DNA from: Sceloporus undulatus
Lineage: Eukaryota > Chordata > Lepidosauria > Squamata > Phrynosomatidae
Direction: 5' to 3'
DNA: 64,000 bases
Assembly: GCF_019175285.1 (NCBI RefSeq)
Contig: NC_056522.1
Coordinates: forward strand, 231,693,613 to 231,757,612
Below are positions 54,961-64,000 of the stretch, one piece after another. The position numbers and the translations under genes are program-made. The notes under the pieces are model-generated. The model saw only the letters and a program-made list of their open reading frames with translations, was not told the DNA's origin and did not search any database. How positions within the stretch are numbered: position 1 is the first letter of the stretch; each line of letters begins with the position of its first letter.

Positions 54961-56429
54961 GTCTGAAGACTGTCTTTCTACAGTTACCCTCTGTGGAATA
55001 TAAGAGACAGATAGTCAATATCTACAGATCTACAGATCAGGTGATGACAGTCTTGTATGCCTCCTGGAAGGTAACTGCAGTGTGTGCACACTGCCAAACA
55101 TGACAATAAAAACCAAGGTTGTTGTTGTGCACCTTTAAGTCATTCCCCTGTCGAGGTTGATTCAAAGGCAACTAAACACTAAATGTGAATAGGTCTGTCC
55201 TGTGACAGTGCTGAAGTAGGCAGCAGTTCCCTCCCTTCTGAAAATGTTATCCTTGTGCCCATCAAGTTGCTAAGCAACAGAGGAAGAGATTATCAATTGG
55301 ACCTTAGAGAAGGGAAAGCAAGGACATGAAGGAAGATTTCTATTTGTAGCAGAGACGACTCCTCAGGGGAAACACTTCAAAGCAAATGGACAGAACAAGT
55401 GCGGATTCTTGAGCACCGGCAGACCTGAGACAGGTCAGGTTGGAGAGGGAGCAGGGACCCTTGAGAAGTCTGCTGGCAGCGAGACTTTTAAAGGGAAACT
55501 ATACATTCAGGATCCACAGGACAAAAACATCTAATCCCAGTGGCTTCTGGTGATGGCCAAAAGATGTGGACTTATAAAGGTCCTCTACCTTTAATTATGT
55601 AGATATTTCTGGAGTGCTTTAGTGTTTCATTAATTGAAGGATGGCCATGACTTTTAATGTAACTGATAATGTAAATGATAATATGCTTCAGAAATGGACT
55701 GGCAAAATACTTTTATCGAATATATGTTGTGTGCATGAAGGCATGCACAGAGCTTTTGTAATGTGATGGTATGCCTTCTTTTTGTCACCCACCTTACCTG
55801 CTTCCATGGGTTTACCATCTTGGGGCCCAAAGGCTTCTGCAAAGATATACAAACATATACATATTGTCCTGGCATTTTAGTTTGTGCATAACTGAGACTC
55901 TGACATCCCTCTAAATGACTGGTTTAGGCAGAACTTAAAACTATCAGGAACAGTTTATTAAATAAAAGGCTTCTTTGTCACAACAAATATGCTGCTTCTG
56001 TCAGTATTGCAATCTGTATCCAACTTCAAATCTTGTTAAACTCTGTAATTACTCCTTCCTCCCTTCTTTTTCTCAGACACCCAGTTATACTATGAAAACT
56101 CTGTCAATTAAACTGTTAAACCTTGTTTTTACCTCAGCTCTTGTTCTCAACATTATGCAGGCTATGTTAGGCTGTTTTGACTGTCTGGCTCTGCTGTCTA
56201 TCACAGTAATCCTCTGCATGGATGTGCTGGGGAAAAGACCATGTTCTGTGTTCAAAACCCCAAACATTAGCCTTCAGCTATGTGTACAAAGGGCCACAGA
56301 TGTAATTTGTAATTGGAATATTTATTATCAACATTTGTAATTATAATATCTATTATTCTTCACACTAGGGAGAGGTAATTTTTTCTATCCTGCAGATAAG
56401 AGGATCTGCCAAATCTGTTGTCTAAGGGG

Positions 56430-56960
56430 CTGAATGCATGAGCCGTAAAGCCCATGTTTCTCCTGGCTTGGCATTGTCCTCTAGGGGCAGCACAAGGCAA
56501 TAGCCCCAGGTTGGGATGGGCCAGACTGGACACCAATCTGGTGGTTTCAGCCAACCTTGGCCCAAAAGGCCCTTGGCACAGTCTCAAAAGACTGGCTGTT
56601 TACAATGGAGTTTCCTGGAAACTCTGCCTTGACAGTCAGCAGACTACACAGGCACATACCCCCTTACCTACTGTTGCCACCACACTCCCACTGAAGGCCC
56701 TGGTCACAGCCAGTGATGTTGGGAGGGGGGCATCTGGCCATGTGGGTGAACCCAGGTGCCCTGCTCCTGCAATTATGGCCCATGGCAGGGGCCTTCAGAG
56801 GGAATGTAAGGGACATGCAGCAATGGTGGCTTCATGGTGTGGTGGTGGGCAGGTGTGTGGACATCCTTCTGTTGCTGCACTGGCCCAGGGGTGGAACCAT
56901 GGACAAGATACCATGGGGTTGGCTTGTGGTATCCTGCCCATGTGTATAGGCTCTGAATCC
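56430..56960. repeat. GC-rich unclassified repeat
   Basis: Stands out in AT-rich DNA. The ends GGGGCTGAATGCATG and CCATGTGTATAGGCTCTG are weakly inverted, so it may be a MITE. A long open frame here shows no protein-like composition. Confidence 0.35.
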
Positions 56961-57784
56961 AGTTGTTAGTCCTAAGTAGAGGTGACCTATTCAGTTAATT
57001 TAAAAATTCAACATTGATGTCAATAAACATTGGATTTAAGTCTGTGTAGCCAGGCTTAATTCTGATAGGGCACACAACTTTGACGAAAGCGGACAAAGAT
57101 TTTGAAGAAAAGCAATATATATATTTATTGAAGTGATTAACAAACAGAATGAGTGTGTGCGTGCGTGTGTGCATGCATATATATAAAATTGACATTAGAC
57201 TGGATTCACATAAAGATGTAGCTGTAAGGTTGTATGTTAGCACCTAAAATTGTCCATAAATATTTGCAGTAGTCCTAATGTTATTCAAACTGCTTTCTGT
57301 CTAGATCCAAAAATGCAAGGGCATTATCAAACATTAGCTTATCCTGCAACAGAAAGAAGGAATGAAAAGATTATTTATCTAATGTTTTGTTTACACATAA
57401 TGGATGGAAAAATGTATCAATATTTATCATGATTTTCCCCATACATCTGCCTTTAAGTCATTGCCTAACAATTAATTTAAATTAATTATCAAATACTATG
57501 AAATGAGGTACCTAGGTAGCAAGTTTTAGTTGCTGCTGTTTCTTTCCCTGAATTAACATAACACTGAAGATACAGGGGAGAAGGATGGCTAGACTTTTAA
57601 TTTCACACTTAGGTTTGAAGACCAGTAAGTGGAATTCTCTCCTCAGTCTCTTTCCTGCCTGGTTTAAAATAAGGGAAACTCACTTCCACTTATTTCAGTA
57701 ACCTGCAGTGTTGATATCCTCCCTATCATAACATCTTTACTGAGGATTGAAACAACATGCAGGCACCTGACTAGCATCTCCAAT

Positions 57785-57965
57785 TGTTTTTCCCCCCTCC
57801 TGTTTGATTTGTAACATCTTGTCTGATGAAGAAGCCCATGGAGCTTCAAAAGCTTGCAATAAGTATTTTGAGCATTTTGGTTGGCCAATAAATGTATGAC
57901 TGATGGATTTTTGATTGTATTTGTTAAATGGCCAACATGGCTACCCCAGCATATTTTCTGCAATG
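57785..57965 (+). repeat. Interspersed repeat, diverged copy
   Basis: CATCTTGTCTGATGAAGAAG, GGAGCTTCAAAAGCTTGC, TTTTGGTTGGCCAATAAATG and CCAACATGGCTACCCCAGCA resemble the widespread GATGAAG...ACATGGCTACC repeat of reptile genomes. Confidence 0.5.
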
Positions 57966-58099
57966 TTTCATGTTATCCTGGAATTGGGTAGCAACAATAA
58001 ATAGTACATTTTTTAAAAACTGAACAATATACACAATCAACATTCTCGAGATAACTTCTTTTGTCAGCTCCAATACTTTCTTCACAGGCAAATCTAGTG

Positions 58100-58230
58100 C
58101 AGATAAAAGATAGGGCCTTCTTGGTGGCTGGTCCTAGAGTGTGGAATTCCCTTCCTAGGAACCCTAGAATGACTCCTCTTTTTTGTTGTCCTTTTATTAG
58201 CCATAGTGCATTTTTCTAACATTTTGGTGT
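58100..58230 (+). repeat. L2/CR1-type LINE fragment
   Basis: The plus strand reads RAFLVAGPRVWNSLPRNPRM, the same block as [15 protein letters not shown] in the 48-kb copy, followed by a 3' UTR-like stretch. Confidence 0.6.
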
Positions 58231-58369
58231 GTGTGGTATTCCTTATGACCTCAAATGGACCCTGCTAGGCTGGCTGCCATGATCCCTGAAGTCGAACTTG
58301 CCTGACAGGTAGTTTGGGAGTTGCTAATGGGACTATCATCACCTCCAATAGTCAGAAGAATGTGCAATG

Positions 58370-58870
58370 ATTGTCTAAGATCTCTCACTTGATGAGTCGG
58401 CTATCAATTTTACTCCTTCCCCATTTTGCTTGATTGTTGCCAGACCAGATTGCCTCACCCAAACAATCCCAGACAATCAAATACCTTTGTCCAGAGCTCA
58501 TCCAGACAATTAAACATCTTTGCCAGAGGCTAGTTTTCACCCTTAAAAACCATTGGAAAACTCCTCTCTTGGGGCTAGTTTGGAGGCAAGGGGACATTCT
58601 GTCACTATGCTCTCTGAATTAGTTCTGGCCTGATCCTTCACTCAATGACCGAGTCCCTTGCCACCTCAGCCAATTGGATCTTTGTTAGTTCTGCCGCCAT
58701 CCATTCAAACCTCTTCTCTTATTTCATGAGCCTTGTATGAATGTGTGCGTGTTAGTGATTTGCTGTGTGATTTTTCCCTTTTTAATAAAAATAAGACTTT
58801 AATCGGAGAAGCCTGTCTCTGCTTCATTTCTTAATTCCACGGTCCCTTGGTATACAAAACAGGAAACGAT
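58370..58870 (+). repeat. Possible solo-LTR fossil of a retrovirus-like element
   Basis: About 500 bp with an LTR-like layout: a promoter-like part, an AATAAA signal near 58784 and a short R/U5-like stretch after it. No gag, pol or env homology is visible beside it. Exact ends and target duplication were not resolved, so the call is tentative. It would be an old, broken remnant. Confidence 0.3.
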
Positions 58871-59322
58871 CTGGCTGGGTCCTTGTAGTCTAGTTTTGGC
58901 TACGCTTCTCTCGGCAACAAAGGAGCCAGAATACTCTGGACTGCTCCTGGAATATACTAGCCCTGAGGGTACCCCAAATTCCCTTCATTACCTGGGCACT
59001 CCAGAGGGGAATTTAGATTCTGATTTATTTGCTACTTCTTCATGTAGGGATTTGCTATGAGACACATCTGACAACATGTTATTGGTCTGGGCATGCTAGC
59101 TTCAAATCTGACCTTACCCATAGTTTTAATGAGAAGTGGTTTAGTAATTGCTTAATTATTTTGTTAGGAGAAATGTGTCAAGACAGGACTAATTACAATC
59201 ATGAATCAGAATCCAGTGGGATAATTATCACACTCTTGATACCAGCAGCTTTTAAAGGAAATTTTAAAACAGGAGTTTCAGTTCCAAAACAGAAACTTTT
59301 TTTTAAAGGGTAGTCACTTTAC

Positions 59323-59421
59323 CTTTACTTCCTCATCAAATTCTTCCATGGATTCAATCAGTTTTCCAGGTTCATGTTCCCCAAGTGGAAATGGATAATC
59401 TGTTCCCAACATCACTTTGTC
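59323..59421 (-). CDS. ACMSD: ACMSD exon B (penultimate in human numbering)
   Basis: 99 bp, 33 codons, TTTTCAG acceptor and GTAAAG donor. Contains LGTDYPFPLG with the conserved aspartate. Confidence 0.95.
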
Positions 59422-62400
59422 CTGAAAACAGAAGCAACCAAGTGGATAGTTTGTTAGCATTCCAAGGATGTACATTTTTAATGTATGGCATCTTTATGGA
59501 AAGTGTGAAGTCAAAGGAGCAAACATGTTATTTTTAATTGTAAATTACATCATATACTTAGTGACAAGATAGATAATTAAAAAATATTAAATAAACAAAT
59601 AAGCCCACCTTCCTGTATAGCATGAAATTCACATGTGAATACAGATGACAGCTAGCTTGCTTATGATTATTGTATTTCCAAACAGGATATTTGACTCCAC
59701 TGCCAAAATAATACTGGGGCAATATCCAGCTCAAAAGTAACTGAAATTAGGTTATGTTGCTGTAAAAAAAATTATCCTGGTCAACCTGTCAGACATTTTC
59801 GTCCAGCTGGTATTTCATCTAGTCAGTGTCACAGACCTTGCTGGGACACATTTTTTCTTCTCTCATAAGAAAATCTCAATGGATTTTTAAAGTATAAACT
59901 GGTTCAGTAGTTATGAGATCGTAAACTGGATTTATGAGCTCATAACTGCTGGAGATTCACGTTACAGTTGTTAATGGTCAACCATGACCCCAGAAACCCA
60001 CCTTTTCAGCCTGGCCATGTCCCAACTAAAGGACTCTTTACAGTTACTTGTTCTCAATGTGTTCCACAACTGGGAGAATGCTGCAGATGTCATTACCCAG
60101 TTCCCCAATCTGCAGTGCTTTAGGAGATTATGACACAAGCCTCTGTTCTCACATTAATGAAAGGAAATGCATGCATACTGGTTTGGGAGCAATCTTTATC
60201 ACTTGTTTTCAACTGTAGTACTGCAGGTGTAGTGGCTGTTGCCGGTACAGGATTGTTTCCCAGACTGCTCCTTAACCCTGCCTCTCTGCCTTTTTGCTCT
60301 ACCCAGCATGCCTTTTGGTTTTTTATTTTTATTTTTGTTTCTCCTTTTTATACAATTTAGGTGTTATGGCAATGCAATGGGCCAGAAGGAATTTAAAATG
60401 AAAATCAATCTGATTGGGGATAGCAGGGAAAACATGGAGGAGGGAGAAAGGAGAAGATGGCGATCATGTGACTAATGCTGGGATTGCTGCTGGAAGCTTA
60501 TTGTTCACAGAGCTAATGCCACAGCAACAATATTGGCAGCTATTGATGGGGAAAGCCTGTTAATGAAAAAAAATGTGTGTCAGTCACTGGTGGAGGATAG
60601 ATCAGCTACAGCTCAGTCATGGCATCACCTGATAAAATTCAGGCATAAACATGCCTATCCTGCTTTAATTCTACTTTTTAGCCTTGTGTGATAAACTCCT
60701 TAGAAAGCTTTCAGTTGACGTGCCATCAGGCTGAAAAGGTAATTTCTTATGGGATGGTATTGTCAGATATAACTACAATGACAGAGCACTGTCGTAGTAG
60801 TTATGTTTGATGATGCAGAATCTCAGCCGTAAATAGAAAGAAAGGAGGAAATAAGAAAAAGGAAAAAGGAAAGGAAAGGTGATACATAGGGTATGAACAT
60901 CGGTTAGGCACATACCTTCCCATATTGCTAAAAATACACTTTTTTAGAACCAACATTTGTAAGCAAAAACATGTCAGTGTATTGCTAAACAGTAAGATCT
61001 TTAGACCATTGAGCATTGGGTGGTAAATATTTATCTCTCTAACCCCAGATAGTAATATCTTGTAGCTACAGCCAAAACATACACAATCTAACTGCTTGCA
61101 CCATGAGTTAAATTCTAAATTTCAGGGATATAATTTAAAAGTGCTTTCAAATGTGTCTTAAAATATCAAAGATTCCTCCAATACAAGATTAATGTATTCC
61201 AAAAATTTAACTCAAAAACAGATCACAGTGATATGACCACATTCTGAAAAGATATATTATCTGAATTACATCGTTAATATTTAGCTGAAGTAGATTATTT
61301 CCATGTAGCATTGTTTTATACTGTACACCCAAAACATAAATTATTTTCAAGCTAAACAATTTTAGAGCGAAATATATTTTAGCTATGGAAGCCAGCCAGG
61401 GCAATTTCCATTGCTTGATTTTCATTTCCATTGTTTGATTCACACAGGACAATCTAACTTCTTATACCACCCAGTTCTAACTCCATGGACATTGGAAGTG
61501 GCCTGAAGTCTACTTCTGATTTTGCGAACTCCTATTTTATTTTTTCAGATTAATCAATGCAGCAGCCAGGGAGGCCTATGCTGTTCATGGACACTTATAA
61601 GACAGACAAATAATTTTCCTTTTTTGCGCAGAAAAGAGGCATTCGAGGGACTTTGCAGGTTTGATGGCCACCATAACAGTGGAGGCAGGGGGACATGTGG
61701 TGCCAGGTTTTTCTGAACTTGAAATCTTGCTGGTTTTGACACACTAGCAAAACTACACCAAAGCATAATACTTAAGTGATAAATTAGACACATCTGTTTC
61801 TTACTAAATGAGAACAAATTTATACATTTGGGTTCTTTTTAAATGTCAAACTGCTACTTGTACATTTTATATTTATTTAATTGTGGAGCATGTCTGTGAT
61901 GCCCCTGTCTTGTTACTCAGCCTCCACTGCCTCACAATGTAGGACACTTTTCCCTTTTGCCTTCTGACAAATATTTATGTTCATTCACAGTGTCTCCTGC
62001 AGGTGTCACCATGGGGTTTCTAAAATAAATGCTCTACATTCTTGTATCAAAGGACCAATTCAGCTTTTTGTGAGATACTGTAACCTATGAATGGAAAATG
62101 TATATTATAAAAAATGCTTTCACTTCCCATCCCTTTGTGCCTATTGTATTACACAGCCACAAGATTCCTCTACCCTTTTTTTACATTGACTGGGGCAAAT
62201 ATCAAGAGGAAACATATCTGACATATAAAAGATGGTTTCCCAATGAAAAAAATATTTTAATGTGATAAATCTTGCAGTCTCTTACTTCACACTAATACTA
62301 ATTAGATCAAATGTAATGGGAGAGAGATGGCTTGACATTCTTGCATTCCTTTCTAACAAGAACACAGGTCCTTATATCAACCCATACAAGCTTGAGTGTT

Positions 62401-63041
62401 TAATTGTTTTTCTAGTGGCAAAGAATTACCATAATTATTCCACCTGTTCTATAGCCAGCCATTTAAACAATAGAGAGATACAGCAATAGTCTAATTTAAC
62501 AATTCATAGAATTTATGCATCTTTAGAGGACAGAAACCATTTTTTTTCTCACTGCAGGTTGTATCATAGTATAATTCTAGCACAAATACGTTTTTTCAGG
62601 CTTCAGTGGAAGCAGATCAGCACTTTTTTTTTAAACAACCTTCAGTCTTACATGCTAACTCACTCAGTCCTTTATGAAGATAGATAGCTCCAGGTACAGA
62701 GCATGTTGACCACCACATTTGTTGGATTGTAGCTTTTAGCAGTCTTAATCTGCTCAACCACTAGTGAAAGATGATAGGAGTTGTACTTCCACAATATAAA
62801 GAGACCTCCACCAGGGGCATCACCAGGGGTCATGGGGGTTTGGGCCACAATATGGTACTCTCACTCACCTTTCCCACTATATCTGACAGTAGCTTCAGAG
62901 CATGTGCATCGTGGACAAGTGAGTCGGTGTAGAACGAACCAAGGTATTTCTTTGGATCAATATTATTATGTACTGCACACAAGTCAGGTCGCACATTGAA
63001 TCCATGGGAAATACGCCCAAGTGTGTAAGGAAAAGAACCAC
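59323..63041 (-). CDS. ACMSD: ACMSD, aminocarboxymuconate-semialdehyde decarboxylase (two exons)
   Basis: Zinc-dependent amidohydrolase-family enzyme of the kynurenine pathway. It decarboxylates 2-amino-3-carboxymuconate-6-semialdehyde and so diverts tryptophan carbon away from quinolinate and NAD; cytosolic, mostly liver and kidney (family knowledge). Exon A (63041-62869) encodes (G)GSFPYTLGRISHGFNVRPDL to DIVGK; exon B (59421-59323) encodes DKVMLGTDYPFPLGEHEPGK to EEFDEEVK. They join in phase 0 and match human residues of roughly 230-320. The Asp of GTDYP is the conserved metal/catalytic aspartate. Earlier exons lie beyond the right edge. The terminal exon (human NKLKAGNALAFLGL) was not recognised on the left. 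Same strand as CCNT2. Confidence 0.93.
59422..62868 (-). other. ACMSD: ACMSD intron between exons A and B
   Basis: Holds an unclassified repeat at about 60240-60745. The rest (59430-60230, 60750-62860) is AT-rich with no exon or known repeat recognised. Confidence 0.6.
60520..60745. repeat. Unclassified repeat, copy 1
   Basis: GGCAGCTATTGATGGGGAAA, ATCCTGCTTTAATTCTAC and TGTGTGATAAACTCCTTAGA correspond to a second copy at 63650-63870. Confidence 0.45.
62869..63041 (-). CDS. ACMSD: ACMSD exon A
   Basis: 173 bp, phase 1 start and phase 0 end, TTTTCAG acceptor and GTGAGT donor. Contains KKYLGSFYTDSLVHDAHAL, near identical to human KKYLGSFYTDALVHD. Confidence 0.95.
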
Positions 63042-64000
63042 CTGAAAATAAAAATACATTATACATTATCCCTGTCTCATTGAATGCATCTAGTAATCTG
63101 GGGACACACTGAAATATTGATTTTTTTTACTGGCTTTATTTATTTATACATTGATAGCTTATCTTTCCTTTAAAGAGCTCAAGGCAAAATACATAGGTCT
63201 TTCCTGCTCCCCATTTGTAGTATCACAAAAACCCTATGAGGTAGAAAAATCTAAGAGGGAGTGAAAGATCCAAAGTCATCCACCAGGTTGCTATGACATC
63301 ACAATTGTGTTAGTGTAGGTAACACAAATATACTGGATTGGGGATAGTCATTTGTTCACAAGTGCCATTGTGCTGCTAAAGCCCCGGGTTCTGTTTTCTG
63401 CATGCCAGCCTCCATAATTCTGCCTTCCTTCCCTATGACCTTCCCAGAGTGCCCTTCAGTCTGTATATTTAAATTTTTCAATTGCACAGTCACAGCAGTT
63501 GATTAAATAAACATATAAAATAAAATAAACTGGAAAAAAGAATAGGAAAACAGTGTGCATGGGAATAGTATGAGGAAGGGGGAGAGGAATATAATCGTGC
63601 CCACTTGCACCACTTGAGTACCTCCATATTGGTACTGCAGCAGGAGGAACTTATCAAACGTTAATCCATAATGGAAAAGCAATGCCTTTGGGAGGCATTG
63701 ATGGGTGTTGCCTATCAATGAAAAGGAGCGCTCTGGGAACAGATGGAAGATGAAGCAACTACAGGACAGACACAATGTTGTGTGATAAGGTACAATCACA
63801 GATGCTACCATCCTGCTGTAATTTTGCTTTGGCAGCAGCCTCATGTGATAAACTCCTTAGAATTGTTTCTTCTGCAACTGTTTCCTGTTGCCAGGATAAT
63901 ATTTTCCCTTTGGTCTTTTCTCTTGATCATGTATTTTGGGCCAGTGTTTTCACTTATCTAGCTAACTACATGATATTGTCTTTTAGTTCTCTTGGTGCAT
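63042..64000 (-). other. ACMSD: ACMSD upstream intron (partial)
   Basis: Holds a LINE-tail-like piece at about 63130-63190 and the repeat at 63650-63870. No exon is recognised. Confidence 0.6.
63650..63870. repeat. Unclassified repeat, copy 2
   Basis: GGCATTGATGGGTGTTGCCT, ATCCTGCTGTAATTTTGCTT and TCATGTGATAAACTCCTTAG match copy 1 in order and orientation. Confidence 0.45.

Larger units (their letters stand above)
52880..59322. other. CCNT2-ACMSD interval
   Basis: Should contain the ACMSD terminal exon and 3' UTR, which I could not recognise. Besides the listed repeats it holds unclassified elements at about 53740-53980 and 54755-54960, a GC-rich stretch at 56430-56960, a (CA)n region near 57150 and an LTR-like piece at 58370-58870. 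Nothing is seen in 55260-55640 and 57200-57780. Confidence 0.55.

Noticed and set aside
56454-56969. 171-codon plus-strand frame
   Set aside because: GC-rich repeat-like DNA with no recognisable domain, no splice context and poor composition for a protein.

Overview
This window is vertebrate nuclear DNA, most probably from a squamate reptile (a lizard, perhaps iguanian). Four host genes with GT-AG introns are recognisable, in the order RAB3GAP1 (minus strand, first two coding exons only), MAP3K19/YSK4 (plus), CCNT2 (minus, complete) and ACMSD (minus, two 3'-proximal coding exons). This is the conserved amniote block around human 2q21, seen in the opposite orientation. The lizard call rests on the repeats: tRNA-headed SINEs ending in (CAA)n, 5S-rRNA-derived SINEs, CR1 and L2 LINE tails, a BovB/RTE LINE fragment, a SPIN-type hAT element, and many short palindromic DNA transposons.

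Layout. 1-3.3 kb is RAB3GAP1 intron 2, SINE-rich, ending in a 400-bp GGAA/TTCC tract that abuts coding exon 2. RAB3GAP1 exon 1 and its CpG-rich promoter lie at 3.5-3.6 kb. 3.7-14.3 kb separates the divergent RAB3GAP1 and MAP3K19 coding regions and holds dense MITE clusters. MAP3K19 occupies 14.3-23.2 kb as four coding exons with an intact kinase domain. 23.2-34.2 kb lies between the convergent MAP3K19 and CCNT2 genes; it holds a GC-rich island, a decayed Tc1-like transposase and probably the CCNT2 3' UTR. CCNT2 runs from 52.3 down to 34.2 kb in nine coding exons that join in frame to 746 codons, with a CpG-island, ETS-site promoter. 52.6-64 kb holds the CCNT2-ACMSD interval and two ACMSD exons; the terminal ACMSD exon was not recognised.

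Function. The genes are neighbours by ancestry, not a pathway: Rab3/Rab18 regulation (RAB3GAP1), a stress-type MAP3 kinase (MAP3K19), the P-TEFb cyclin (CCNT2) and a kynurenine-pathway decarboxylase (ACMSD).

I saw no clear new biological system. The points most worth checking are a six-unit degenerate tandem array in CCNT2 intron 1, the SPIN copy with a perfect 8-bp target duplication, several nested transposon insertions, the coding exon enclosed by a GGAA microsatellite, the apparently shortened MAP3K19 N terminus, and the extended Ala/Gly-rich N terminus of CCNT2. All homology calls come from reading translations against remembered protein families; no search was run. Repeat boundaries are approximate unless target-site duplications are given.
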